DNA of 64,000 nucleotides from Tragulus kanchil (Eukaryota; Chordata; Mammalia; Artiodactyla; Tragulidae). A program made the position numbers and the translations under genes. A model generated the notes under the pieces. That model did not search any database, was not told the DNA's origin, and was given only the letters and a program-made list of their open reading frames with translations. The stretch is taken from NCBI GenBank assembly GCA_022376925.1, contig JAIOJX010000025.1, positions 137,103,301 through 137,167,300 of the forward strand, given 5' to 3'. Position 1 is the stretch's first letter, and each line of letters starts with the position of its first letter. Below, in pieces: positions 21,771-33,460 of this stretch.

Positions 21771-21791
21771 TTATATATATATATATATATA
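21771..21791. repeat. (TA)n microsatellite
   Basis: About ten tandem TA units. Confidence 0.9.
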
Positions 21792-22000
21792 AAAACTTCC
21801 TTCGAACCCTTTACTCCAACATTATGGGAAAAAGAAAAGCCAACAGTTAGAATGCCTCATCTCCCATTATTTACCATGTCAACCTACCTACATCTGTTCC
21901 TGGCCTATTTTTTGTTTCTTCTGACCCAAAATGATCTCTCCTTCTGTGCTCTGGGACCCATCCTCTCCCATTTTATTAGGACCCTAATACTAACAATTTG

Positions 22001-22980
22001 CTGTTGTTGTTCAGTAGCTCAGTCACATCCAACTCTCTGTGACTCCACGGACTGCAGCAAGTCAGGCTTCCCTGTCCTTCACTGTCTCCCCCAGTTTGCT
22101 CAAACTCATGCCAATTGAGTTGATGATGCCATCCAACCATCGCCTCCTCTGTTGTACCCTTCTCCTCCTGCCCTCAATCTTTCCCAGCATCAGGGTCTTT
22201 TCCAATGACTCAGGTGGCCAAAGGATGAGAGCTGCAGCTTCCGCATCAGTCCTTCCAGTGAATTTTCAGGGTTGATTTCCTTTAGGATGGATCTGTTTGA
22301 TCTTCTTGCTGTTCAAGGGACTCTCAAAGGTCTTCTGCAACACCACAGTTCAAAAACATCAATTCTTCAGCACTCAGCCTTCTTTATAGTCCAGCTCTCA
22401 CATCTGTGCATGACTACTAGAAAAATCACGGCTTTGACTACATGGACCTTTGCCGTCAAAGTGATGTCTCTGCTAAATACACTGTCTAGGTTTCTCATAG
22501 ACTTTCTTCCAAGGAGCAAGAGTCTTAATTTCATGGCTGCAGTCATCATCCACAGTGGTTTTGGAGCCCAAGAAAATAAAGTCTGTCACTGTTTTCCATT
22601 GTTTCCCCATCTATTTGCCAGGAAGTGATGGTACCAGATGCCATGGTCTTAGTTTTTTGAGTGCTGAGTTTTAAGACAACTTTTTCATTTTCAACTCCAT
22701 CCTTAGTCCCTCTTCGAGGCAGGTAAGGTGGTCTGGTATTCCCATCTCTTTCAGAATTTTCCACACTTTATTGTGATTCACACAGTTAAAGGCTTTGGCA
22801 TATTCAATGCAGCAGATGTTTTTCTGGGATTCCCTTGCTTTTTTCTATGATCCAACAGATGCTGGCAATTTGATCTCTGGTTCTTCTGTCTTTTCTAAAT
22901 CCAGGTTGTACATCTGGAAGTCCTTGGTTCCTGCACTGTTGTTGAAGCATAGCTTGAAGGATTTTGAGCATTACCTTGCT
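22001..22980 (-). mobile_element. BovB (RTE) LINE fragment, antisense, internally deleted
   Basis: The plus strand starts with the reversed 3' end (ttgttgttcagtagctcag, ctttcccagcatcaggg). On the minus strand, frames carry decayed pieces of the RTE reverse transcriptase: GFRKDRRTRDQI, then a segment ending near 22700, then the 'ITSWQIDGET' and 'CESWTIKKAEC' regions. Between the fingers/palm part and the C-terminal part about 300 bp is missing near 22690-22720, removing the catalytic aspartate-pair box. The element is 5'-truncated and inactive. Confidence 0.88.
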
Positions 22981-23210
22981 CTTACTCATACAGATGTTTC
23001 AGTGTCCACTCTGATGCACATAATACTTTCTGCTTGGTCCCTGAGGCCATTGACGTTTATGATGCTTGCCTTAAATTAACAGTGTGGTGTATATCCCTCA
23101 CATTTCTTACACTTATATAACATAAACCTATTTACATATTTAAAGCTCTTCATATTGTTTTTCTTTTTATAAAATAAAAGGGGTCATGAAGTTTAGATGT
23201 TCTTTTTAAT

Positions 23211-23336
23211 GGCTGCTCAGTTGCTTAGTTGTGTCCACCTCTTTACAGTCCCATGGACTGGGGCCCACCAAGCTCCTCTATCCCTGGAATTTTCCAGGCA
23301 AGAATACATGAGCGGGTTGCCATTTCCTTCTCCAGT
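23211..23336 (-). mobile_element. Bov-A monomer
   Basis: Reverse Bov-A: 'gctgctcagttgcttag', 'ttttccaggcaagaatac', 'ccatttccttctccag'. Confidence 0.85.
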
Positions 23337-23339
23337 TCT

Positions 23340-23690
23340 TTTTAGTAGCTGTATCAAATTCTATGGGCTTCCCTGGTGGCTCACTGGCAACAATTCCACC
23401 TGTCAATGCAGGAGATGCAGGTTCAAATCCCTTGGTGGGGAAGATCCCCTGGAGAAGATCCACTGCAGTATTCTTGCCTGGGTAATCCCTGAGCAGAAGG
23501 AGCCTGGCGGGCTACAGTCCACAGGGTCACAGAAGACTCAGACACGACTTAGCAACTAAACAACAACAGTCATATTCTATTATATGAATGTGCTATAATT
23601 TATTCAATTATTCCTTGATAGGCATTTGGTTTGTCCAAGAGCCTCTTGATAAATAATTTTTCAAAATGTAACCTTGTAAGTAAACCCATA
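23340..23690 (-). mobile_element. Old L1 3'-region fragment, antisense, hosting SINEs
   Basis: 'attctattatatgaatgtgc' and 'ataatttattcaattattcc' followed by 'ggcatttggtttgtcca' are reverse L1 3'-region landmarks. The Bov-tA below splits it (tattctat on both sides). Confidence 0.55.
23365..23568 (+). mobile_element. Bov-tA SINE
   Basis: gggcttccctggtggctcac head, 'caggttcaaatcccttgg' B-box region, Bov-A body 'gtattcttgcctgggtaat', 'ctggcgggctacagtccac', 'actcagacacgacttagc', and an aacaacaaca tail. Confidence 0.92.
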
Positions 23691-23699
23691 CCTCAGGTG

Positions 23700-24885
23700 C
23701 TTTTGCTTCTTCAGGCTCAATTCATAGCTGTATACTGATATATCATACTTTATAGTAATTTAAATTTTAATGAGTACAGGCATGTTTTAACAATTCCTAG
23801 AAATGTCAGCAATTCACCTCACAACAATATATAAGGGTATCTTCTCAAACCCCTCCCAACTCTGGCCTCTATTGGATGTTCTCAGTATTTTAAACTTTGA
23901 TCAAGCTAATGGGCAAAAATTAAAGGTCATTTCATCGTTATTTGCATGTCTTGAGTACCAGAGAAGTTAAAAACACAGACTTCTGACAAGATAACCGTAT
24001 CAAAATGTTACTCTAAGCGTTTTCCACGTTCTCTCCCTGGTAACTTTGATCTCGGGTGGTTATTTTTCTATTATCCCACCCTCAACCACCATCTAAACTG
24101 AAACAAAGACTCAAAGACGCTTCAGGCCCAACTGCAGAAGAGGAAGAGTTTAATGCCTGCTTTTCCTCTCCCAAAGGCTAGCTAGAACTGGGGCCGGAAG
24201 ATGGAAATCGGAGGCAGAAAATCCGTCCTAATTGGGGGCAGAGAAAGGGATGGAAAGGATTCCAGATCACAAAGTAGAAAGGAGGAATAGCTTCTGCTAA
24301 GAGGACCAGGAAACAGAGCAGCAGGGAGTCACTGCCAGGTAGCTCTCCAGTGTTCACTTGCCGTTGCTCCTCCACACAGCAGTCCTGGACTCTCTGCACG
24401 GAGGATAAGGAGGAACTTTAACATCTCGAGAGGTGATGGGGTGGAAGGTGCGGCGGTGGAGAAAAGAAGCAGGGTGGAGGAGGAAGACTTAAAGGAAAAC
24501 CTTAGTTCCCTGACCAAAGCAAACCCAAACAGAACAACTGGGAGTTTCCTTAAAAACCTATTAGCACCATACAGGTTGCCAGTATTACCTACTTATTGTT
24601 CGCTTGCATTTCTTCTTCTGTGAATTGCCAGTAACATATCCTTTTCAACTAGATTTTGTTTTTATAAATGTCATTTTATAAAAGTTCTTTGTAGAGCACA
24701 GACACAAATGCTTTTTCTGTCAAATCTATTGTAAATACATTTCTTCTTTGGTAAACACTGGTCTTTTGATTTTGCTCATGGTATCCTGTCAAGAGAAATT
24801 TTGGGGTTTGCTTTTAATATTGTCAGATGAATGTTTTTCTTTATTTTTCTCTGGAATTTCTGTCTTGCTTAAGAAAGTCTCTTTA
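23700..24885. other. Unassigned sequence, no gene recognised
   Basis: Contains purine-rich unique sequence around 24120-24560 and T-rich, possibly L1-derived sequence around 24630-24880. No exon structure is seen; overlapping frames of 60-75 codons on both strands are not convincing. Confidence 0.4.
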
Positions 24886-24889
24886 AACA

Positions 24890-25190
24890 AACTTATGGAT
24901 GTTGTGGGGAGGGAAGAGTGGGTGAGATGTATGGAAAGAGTAACATGGAAACTTACTTTACCACATGTAAAATAGATAAGCAATGGGAATTTGCTGTAAG
25001 ACTAAGGGAATTCAAACAGGTGCTCTGTAACAGCCTAGAGGCTGGGATGGAGAGGGAGATGGGAGGGAAGTTCTGGAGGGAGGGAACACATGTATACCTG
25101 TGGCCAATTCACGTTGAGGTCTGGCAGTAAACAACACAACTCCGTAAAGCCGTTATCCTTCAATTTAAAAAACAAAAGAAAAAAAAAGAA
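24890..25190 (+). mobile_element. Ruminant-type L1 3' end
   Basis: 'gagatgggagggaagttctg', 'ggaacacatgtatacctgtg', 'gccaattcacgttgaggtc', 'gccgttatccttcaattt' and an A-rich tail match the 3' UTR pattern of ruminant L1. The same sequence is seen reversed at 62857-63053. Confidence 0.8.
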
Positions 25191-25303
25191 AATCTCTCTA
25201 ATTTCAAGATTAGAGACACTAATTGTTCATCTGGTTTATCTTTTTATAGTGTAATGATGTTATAAAGATCCTATTTTATACAGTTACTTTCTTTATTACT
25301 TTT

Positions 25304-25627
25304 ATTTTTTTATGGCTATTCTGGGTTTTCACTGCTGCCACAGGCTCTTCTCTAGTTACAGGGAGTGGGGGCTACTCTCTAGCTGAGGTGAGCAGGCTTC
25401 TTGTTGCGGTGACTTCTCTTATTGCAGAACTCGGGCTCTAGGGCACACGGGTTTCAGTAATTGTGGCTCCATAATTGCAGCTCCAAGGCTCTGGAGCACA
25501 GGCTCAATAATTGTGGCTCCCGGGTTTAGTTGCTCCACAGTATGTGGGATCTTCCTGGATCAGGGATCGAACCTGTGTTTCCTATACTGGCAGGCAAACT
25601 TTTTACCACTGAGCTACCAGGGAAGCC
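25304..25627 (-). mobile_element. CHR-1-type SINE, antisense
   Basis: 'ggctattctgggttttcac', 'gggggctactctctagctg', repeated 'aattgtggctcc' modules, 'gtgggatcttcctggatcag', ending 'ccactgagctaccaggg'. Confidence 0.88.
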
Positions 25628-25684
25628 AACAGTTAGACATTAAATCCATCCGGAATTTCAGTTTTCATCCTATAGCATAAACCA

Positions 25685-26130
25685 GGTAATGATCAGATGT
25701 TATGGCCTAGGTTCAAATCCTGACTCTATCACTTATTAGCCGTGTGACTTTGGACCAGTTACTTAACCTACCTTTTTTTTTTTTTTTTCATCTTCAAATG
25801 GGGATAAATAAGTTTCTATCTCAAAAGACTGTATTGAAGATTGAGTTAATATATGAGAATATCTTAGACTAGTATCTGTATGTGGGTGTGTTAGTTACTA
25901 AGTCGTATCTGACTCTCTGTGACACTATGGAGCCCATCAGGCTCCTCTGTCCACAGGTTTCTCCAGGCAAGAATACTGGAGTGGGCTGCCACTTCCTTCT
26001 CCAGGGATCTTTCCAACCCAGGGATCAAACTGCAGGCATACATTTTACCATCTTAGCCACCAGGGAAAAACCTAGACTAGTATCTGGCATACCGTAAATG
26101 CTCACTAAATGCTATCTGTTAACTGACCCA
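25685..26130 (+). mobile_element. MIR SINE split by a Bov-A2
   Basis: 'ggttcaaatcctgactctat', 'cacttattagccgtgtgac', 'ttcatcttcaaatggggata' on the left and 'ctggcataccgtaaatgctc' on the right are sense MIR. The break is explained exactly by the Bov-A2 insertion. Confidence 0.85.
25879..26072 (-). mobile_element. Bov-A2 SINE inserted in MIR
   Basis: Reverse Bov-A: 'ttagttactaagtcgtatc', 'aggtttctccaggcaagaat', 'cttccttctccagggatc', ending 'agccaccaggg'. A 14-bp perfect target-site duplication, tagactagtatctg, lies at 25865-25878 and 26073-26086. Confidence 0.93.
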
Positions 26131-26276
26131 GTTGAAAAATCCTGCCACCATCCACTAAACTATTTTTTCAATCAAAAATGCACATTTTAGGAATATAAAG
26201 TAAGCACACACACTTTAGTCTGTTCCAGATTCTCTGCACTCCATTGATCTATATATGAATACTATATTGGTTTTCC

Positions 26277-26552
26277 TTTTTTTTTTTTAATTTTGACCTC
26301 TTTTATTGGTTCTTCATTTATTTATTCTCATCCATCTTAATTCTTTGGCCTGTGTGGGCCTCCCATCGCAGTGGCCTCTCTTGTCGCAGAGCACCAGCTC
26401 TGGGCACATGTGCTCCAGAGTGCTGGCTCATAATTGGACACACTGATCCAGCTGCTCTGCAGCATATGGGATCTTCCCGTGCCAGGGATCAAACCGGTGC
26501 CCCTTGCACTGCAAGGTGGACCCTTTCCCCATTGGACCACGAGGGAAGCCCC
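26277..26552 (-). mobile_element. CHR-type SINE without GC-rich block, antisense
   Basis: Reverse of the 16849 type: 'gacctcttttattggttc', 'gcctgtgtgggcctcccatc', 'gggatcttcccgtgccaggg', 'gaccacgagggaagccccc'. Imperfect target-site duplication ctatattggttt / ctatattgtttt at 26262 and 26553. Confidence 0.9.
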
Positions 26553-26564
26553 CTATATTGTTTT

Positions 26565-28574
26565 ATTATTAGCTTTACAACAGATTTTAAAATCTGGTGG
26601 TACAAGTTCCTCTCTCTAATCTTCTTTTTCAAAACTATCTCAGTGATTTCCCATAGTATTTATCTACATAAACTTTAAAGCACTATTATCCTCTAATATT
26701 CATCTACAAAAATGGAAAACATTCTGAAAATAATTTTGGATGGAAGAATAGAACTAAGAGACTAGCTTCACCCTGTATGGAAAGGAACTAGTACCAAACT
26801 AGTACAAAACTATTACCAAAAGTGGAGATTGAGTCTATCATGATTTACTTGAAGGCACTCACAACTTTTGGCATAGGACGCAAACTCCTAAAGTTGTTGG
26901 GGGAAGAAAAGCAATCCTATTCATTCACTCATTCAAACAAATGCTGTTATTTTGCTATGCATCACTACATTACAGAAATCCAAAAACTTACACCCACAAG
27001 AAGACACACAGGCAAACAAGTCACTTAGAGGCAACTGTCACCAAATTATCCTTAATCTGGAGAAGTGCTAGCTTCTCCCAACACTCCACCCATGGGGCAC
27101 AACACAAGGATTCTTATGTGTTTACTTTAAGCTGTGTTTGGCATGCACACTTTCTAGGATAAAATAGTTTATCTGGATTTGCAAAATCATTTCCTGTCGT
27201 TCCAAGATCAAGTACCATCTTGACTGTAGTACTCTTCTGTCAGCCCAAGCAACATAGAGGGCACCAATTCAGGTTTCCCTTCCGATCGTGACCAGGAAGA
27301 GGCCCAATAAATATTTCAAACATGAAAGGATTGTTGTAACAAAGCGGTCTTAAAATCCTCCTGGGTTATCTGAACAGCTTTCCGTTTCATTTTGTTTTCA
27401 CCTCTACCCCACTGAAATTGGAAGATACTTTTTTCTTGGGATAAAACAAAAGTTCATGCAGAGAAAGTGTGAGATTAGAAAATAAAATGAACAACAAAAG
27501 CAACCCCCAAAAGTGAGAATCTCATAAGTAAAGGCATAAATATGAATGGGGAGAGTAAGCTATGTGAAGACGATGATCTGACCACAGGCCAGCCTTGGTA
27601 ATCCCCATGTAGGCTGCACCTCCTGAAAGCAAGCAATTCCCGCCTCAATGACAACTCCAAGTATGTGTGTTATAAACACAATCCCATCAAAGCATGTATT
27701 ACATACACTTTACTGTCACATGGCAAACGGTGCTTGGCTTCCAAGATAAGCTTTATGGAGAGTGAAGAGGAAGGGACAAGAGAAACAGGTGAGAAGTCTA
27801 GGGAAAAACTCTTCCCTTAATCCTTTGATGTCACCAAAGTGATCAGTGATGAAAGAAGCATCATTCTTTCTCTACTTCCTTAGATTGAAACAAGAGGCTA
27901 AATATCATCCAACATGGCTTTCTCTTTAAAGAGATGACTTCCTATGATCTTCAAACCAAAATCCAAAGCAAAGGACAGTGGATGTGCTGGCAGGGCACAG
28001 CTGCAAGGTGTTTCTCCAGTTTTATTTCTGCCCAGTTGCTCACAATGAGTGGCATTCTGAACCATTCAAAGAAACTTCATTGTCTTAATCCTCTCTAGAT
28101 TAAAAAAGGGAAATGATAACCCCTTGAGACTGTTACAGAAGTCTGAGAGCCCAGGGTAACTGATGAGACATTTAACTTTACAAAAAATATACACTGACAA
28201 CAGAATATTTAGCTCAATTAGGGATAACAATATCTGGCCCAACAGAAACAAATCACATTATAGCAAAAGCATCTAGACAATGAAATGAGTCAAAGATACA
28301 TACGTTACATAATTATTTTAGGCTTAGTTCTGTGAAAGACAGTGAGAGGAGGGGCATAAGAAAGAGGCACACAGTCTCTCTGTGCCAAGGACTGGCTTTC
28401 TGTTAGAATAATACTCAGGCTATACAATGAAGTGATATGAGGCAATATATGATTACACTTTTAAAACTGTACAGAAACCATGCATGCAATTAGACTTCCA
28501 TCAGGGAGAAAATAGTTCTTTGGATTTAATTACAATGAAATTATAATGTAGAACTCAAGCTACACGGTCAGTAC
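26565..28574. other. Unique-looking sequence, no gene recognised
   Basis: No confident repeat over about 2 kb. There are short frames only. A low-repeat patch at 28395-28560 with AT-rich homeodomain-like motifs is noted in the findings. Confidence 0.45.
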
Positions 28575-28706
28575 TTTGTGATCGTGCTCATCGCTCAGTC
28601 ATGGCTGACCCTTTGCGACCCTAGGGACTGTAGCCCACCAGCCTCCTCTGCCCATGGGATTCTCCAGGCAAGAATACCAGAGCGGGCTGCCATGTCCTCC
28701 TCCAGG
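28575..28706 (-). mobile_element. Bov-A monomer
   Basis: 'catcgctcagtcatggctg', 'gactgtagcccaccagcc', 'gattctccaggcaagaatac', 'ccatgtcctcctccagg'. Confidence 0.88.
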
Positions 28707-29420
28707 CTAGTCCTTTAAATTATAACTTATTCTAGTTAAAGTATACTTCTTTATTTAAAATGCAACTTAGGATTTTTTTCCTCCTCCAAACTATTATGCA
28801 GTTGTTTGTGGAAGGTCTTTCCTCTCTCTCTAGAGTTCTCACATTTATGTACATATTTACTATATTTAACTTAATTCACCTATTTGAAAATATTCTAACC
28901 TGAAATAACATCAATAATAAAATTGTATTCTCCCCCTTGAACAAAGTCAGTCCTAGCTTGAACTGTGAAGCCTCATATTAAACCATTTAATAGTGTTTAA
29001 TGCAGTTCTAAATAAGATTAAATTAGCTATAGGAAACAACAAGGAAACAAAGCCAATGCCATCGTAACAGGCATTTTCCATAGCAGAAATGGAAGGTCAA
29101 CAAGCAGTCTTGGAGAAAATGACCTGAAGAGTTGAAGTTGACATGTCAATAATAAATACCAACTCTCCCAAAAGTCACTGACACAATCATAAAGGAGGCT
29201 CATGTTATCAGACCAGCCGTCCACACTCAGACAGCTCTTTGGAACAGGATTCATTCAATAAATATTTATGAAATTGAGCTGAATATTCAACTCTCCACTT
29301 TAAGCAGTTATACCCTTAAATCATGAGATGAATCAGACAGCACATGGAGGAGCGAATTTTAAATTGTTTTGATAAAAGCTAAGGTGTAAACGAACAATAC
29401 TTGATCAGAATGAACGTTCA
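28707..29420. other. Unassigned sequence
   Basis: A/T-rich, with no recognised repeat or coding signal. Confidence 0.4.
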
Positions 29421-29424
29421 CTCA

Positions 29425-29560
29425 GAAACTGCCTCACTTGACCCTAGCAACCCGGTGAGGTGACTGAGAGGTTATTACCAGCCTCTCATTCAAGAAGAAA
29501 TTGAGTCTCAGAAAGCTAAATGGCTGCTCACCCGAGGTCACCCCAAAGTAAACGGTCTTG
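29425..29560 (-). mobile_element. MIR SINE
   Basis: 'gaccctagcaacccggtgag', 'aagaaattgagtctcagaaa' and 'ctgctcacccgaggtcacc' fit a reverse MIR with decay. Confidence 0.55.
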
Positions 29561-29819
29561 GCCAACACTGCCATCCACTCTGGCTGAGCTGCAAAAGCTG
29601 TCCTGCCCAGGCCTGTGTAACTCAATTCATCAGAGGCACACATACATGAAATGCTTTTACTTTTTTCAAATAACTGTAACCAATGGCTCTGTGAACAACC
29701 TCACCCACCCCCTTTTCCATCTATAAAGTACCTCCTTTAATCACATCTCAGGCCAGTTTCCTAACCCCTCACCCCTTTTGATTAATAAACATTTACTTTC
29801 AGTTAGCTCCCTTCCTTTA

Positions 29820-30240
29820 CTGAGCAGGCAGTGGAGGGTGACCCAGGGCTTAGAGTTGGGGCTCAGAGGGCATCCCTGCTGGTGTACGGCGAGGTGGCGG
29901 TCCCCTTTCCTGGGCCAGCAGGGCTGTGGGTGGCTGGGACTTTGTGGAGGCCTCAAGCAGACATATGTGCTAAGGGGGAGTTCTGCCTGGGGGCCCCATG
30001 TGGGTGGGCTATAAGCTGGTCTGATCTCCGTGGAGACTGCCACTGTGGGCCAAGAAACACGCCTCTCCCACGTGGCTTCTTCAATGCCCAGTCAGCTGGC
30101 AGCCCAGGCTTGGAGGACGGGACGCTGGGGCCCTCCTTGCAGACGGCGCCTGCTCCGCTCGCCTAGCCTCCCGGCCACCCCGTCACTCTCCTTCTCCCCG
30201 GGCTCCTGCTCGAGGTCCAGCTGCAGTCGGTGTCAGACTT
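29820..30240. other. GC-rich stretch in AT-rich surroundings
   Basis: About 420 bp clearly richer in G+C than its flanks, with several CpGs (ggcgaggtggcggtcc, agacggcgcctgctccgctc). Open frames of 100-111 codons on both strands reflect the lack of AT-rich stops. It has no recognisable protein motif. Confidence 0.5.
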
Positions 30241-32212
30241 ACCTCCTTTCAGACACCTATGAAAAAATTCAGATCAAAATCTTTTGAAGATGCACTTTTA
30301 CCCTAAGCTTTGGGAAGAAGAACCCAGGAAACAGGCGTTCCCACCCACTGTCCAGGTCCCCTTTCCCACCATGCAAGCCCCTGATGCGTCCTGTTCAGCT
30401 CCCCACAGCGGGCCGGGGGCCACCTGTCTGCGTAATCTCAGAACTCACAACTGATGTTTATCCCTGTACACCCGCACTGCCAGCCAACCTCTGAGGGTAG
30501 AAAAGGGGCTCAGGAAATGCCCCCACACCAGCCATACACTGGTGTGTATGGACAGGGATACTAGCTTGAAGGAGAGGTGTGCACCTCTCTATGTGTATTG
30601 TTTTAGCTTGGCTTCTAGGCTTTACCATGTGCACTGCACACAACCGGCTCTCAGCAAATTTTTTTTTTTCTCTAATCTATGTGATTCTTATCTAGATTAG
30701 TTTTGTAAAACCTGCTTTTAAAGAACTTAACATAATTGCATTCATTTTGTTACTCTCTACATTTTCATACCTTTCACTGGGGATGTGAAGTGGCCTTGAT
30801 AACAGTAAGTAAACCTTTCTACCTCTTCAAGTTAAAAATAATTGCATCAAGTGTTATTAAAGTTAGTGTAGTGTAAACCACAAGTTCCAAGATATGTGTA
30901 CAGTCTTACTCAAATGACAAAGTAATGAGCTGTGAAAACTTCACTGCAATCATAGTTGTGTAAACTTTCATTCCCATGGCCCTTTATTGTGTGTCAGACC
31001 CTATTCTGACACACATTTCAGGAACGCCAACTCAGTTATAAGTGTAAAATCATATAGTCCTCAGAATCTATGGAGATAGACAACCTTTTATCTCCATTTT
31101 AGTCAGAATGTGGGTGGGCTATAAGCTGGTCTGATCTCCGTGGAGACTGCCACTGTGGGCCAAGAAACACGCCTCTCCCACGTGGCTTCTTCAATGCCCA
31201 GTCAGCTGGCAGCCCAGGCTTGGAGGACGGGACGCTGGGGCCCTCCTTGCAGACGGCGCCTGCTCCGCTCGCCTAGCCTCCCGGCCACCCCGTCACTCTC
31301 CTTCTCCCCGGGCTCCTGCTCGAGGTCCAGCTGCAGTCGGTGTCAGACTTACCTCCTTTCAGACACCTATGAAAAAATTCAGATCAAAATCTTTTGAAGA
31401 TGCACTTTTACCCTAAGCTTTGGGAAGAAGAACCCAGGAAACAGGCGTTCCCACCCACTGTCCAGGTCCCCTTTCCCACCATGCAAGCCCCTGATGCGTC
31501 CTGTTCAGCTCCCCACAGCGGGCCGGGGGCCACCTGTCTGCGTAATCTCAGAACTCACAACTGATGTTTATCCCTGTACACCCGCACTGCCAGCCAACCT
31601 CTGAGGGTAGAAAAGGGGCTCAGGAAATGCCCCCACACCAGCCATACACTGGTGTGTATGGACAGGGATACTAGCTTGAAGGAGAGGTGTGCACCTCTCT
31701 ATGTGTATTGTTTTAGCTTGGCTTCTAGGCTTTACCATGTGCACTGCACACAACCGGCTCTCAGCAAATTTTTTTTTTTCTCTAATCTATGTGATTCTTA
31801 TCTAGATTAGTTTTGTAAAACCTGCTTTTAAAGAACTTAACATAATTGCATTCATTTTGTTACTCTCTACATTTTCATACCTTTCACTGGGGATGTGAAG
31901 TGGCCTTGATAACAGTAAGTAAACCTTTCTACCTCTTCAAGTTAAAAATAATTGCATCAAGTGTTATTAAAGTTAGTGTAGTGTAAACCACAAGTTCCAA
32001 GATATGTGTACAGTCTTACTCAAATGACAAAGTAATGAGCTGTGAAAACTTCACTGCAATCATAGTTGTGTAAACTTTCATTCCCATGGCCCTTTATTGT
32101 GTGTCAGACCCTATTCTGACACACATTTCAGGAACGCCAACTCAGTTATAAGTGTAAAATCATATAGTCCTCAGAATCTATGGAGATAGACAACCTTTTA
32201 TCTCCATTTTAG
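29998..32212. repeat. Tandem duplication 8, period 1110 bp
   Basis: Copy 1 is 29998-31102 and copy 2 is 31108-32212. They appear identical over their length as read. A 5-base link (tcaga) separates them. Confidence 0.96.
30988..31015. repeat. Short perfect inverted repeat (10-bp arms, 8-nt loop)
   Basis: tgtgtgtcag at 30988-30997 pairs with ctgacacaca at 31006-31015. It is repeated at 32098-32125. Confidence 0.8.
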
Positions 32213-32300
32213 AGATGAGAAAACTGAGGCTCAAGGCTCATGGCTAGAAAGAAAGCAAGATTTGGCTCCAGGGGTTATACCACTCTTAAACATCACACAA
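32090..32300 (-). mobile_element. MIR SINE
   Basis: 'tctccattttagagatgag', 'aaaactgaggctcaagg', 'ctcatggctagaaagaaag' is a reverse MIR. It crosses the right edge of duplication 8, so copy 1 has only its left half, which cuts off at the join. Confidence 0.75.
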
Positions 32301-32419
32301 TATTGACTCTGACTTTATGCTTCTGAAGAATACAAAACACCTTACCTGAATTTTAGTGAGCTCTAGTCACAGAATTGCTAGCATGTATGAAAGCTTTTAC
32401 ATTTAAAAACCTAGAACAA

Positions 32420-32600
32420 GAGCTTTAAGGGCATCATGTCACTTAACCTTAAATTCTGCTTCCCCGAAGCCCACCCGCAAGCCAGATGAAACCCATTTTA
32501 CAAATATGAAAATTGCATTTCTAAGATGTTAAACTCCTTGGCTGAAGTCATATTCGTAAGTGTCAAAGCAAGGCCACAAACCTAAGTCAGCCTGACACGA
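32420..32600 (-). mobile_element. MIR-like SINE
   Basis: 'gaaacccattttacaaatatg' and 'ccttggctgaagtcata' fit a decayed reverse MIR. Confidence 0.45.
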
Positions 32601-32964
32601 GACCCTGTACCCTAAACCATGACATTTGGGGTTCTATTCAAAGTGAACCAAATTAGCTTCAAAGACAACCCAACACCCAGCCACCTGGAACTGTCACCTA
32701 TATTATTACCAAGTCCGTGGTCACAAACTGATGACTTCTGGGATCCAGGCATGTGAGATCCAACAGCACAGAATCCATGCTGCACGTGCACACGGCCCTC
32801 CAATGGCACTCAACAGTGACAGTGTCCTTGAATCGCGCAAGCATGTACTTGGGTCCTACCCAGCCCACTTCACCCAACTCTGCCAGCTGCCTGGCACTTG
32901 AGTTCCTAAACTTTAATCTACAGATACTCAGGCCGGGGCTGGGACTCATCTGACCATTGCACAC

Positions 32965-33185
32965 TGGTGCAGAATATGAGCCACTGGAAAAGATCCTGAT
33001 GCTGGGAAAGCTTGAAGGCAAAAGGAGAAGGGGATGGCAGAGGATGAGATGGCTATATAGTGTCACCGACTCAATGGACATGAATTTGAGCAAACTCTGG
33101 GAGGCAGTGGAGGAGAGAGGAGCCTGGTGTGCTACATATAGTCCATGAGGTCACAAAGATCAGATATGACTTAGCGAATGAACAA
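32965..33185 (+). mobile_element. BovB LINE 3' end, sense
   Basis: 'gaaaagatcctgatgctggg', 'gcagaggatgagatggct', 'gaatttgagcaaactctggg', 'catgaggtcacaaagatcag' is the BovB 3' terminus. Repeated at 34050-34270. Confidence 0.85.
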
Positions 33186-33287
33186 AAATAGGCATAAATT
33201 CTTATGAACTGAGCATAGTTTCCTATCATATAAAGCAGACACGTGGAGTGAGGGACTTCCAATTTCTATGCCCCCTTGTCATTCAGT

Positions 33288-33460
33288 TCAGTCCAGTTGC
33301 TCAATCAGGTCTGACTCTTTGTGACCCCATGCAATGACGCATGCAAGGCTTCCCTGTCCTTCCCCTGGAGTTTGCTCAAACTCATGTCCACTGACTCAGT
33401 GATGCCATCCAACCATCTCATCCTCTGTCGTCCCCTTCTCCTTCTGCTAATTCTACTTTA
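33288..33460 (-). mobile_element. BovB LINE 3' end, antisense
   Basis: 'ttgctcaatcaggtctgac', 'ggagtttgctcaaactcatg', 'gatgccatccaaccatctca' is the reverse BovB end. It faces the sense copy at 32965, with about 100 bp between them. Repeated at 34373-34545. Confidence 0.82.

Noticed and set aside
26752..26800. Small direct repeat ctagtacc/ctagtaca
   Set aside because: Too short and isolated to mean anything beyond local slippage.
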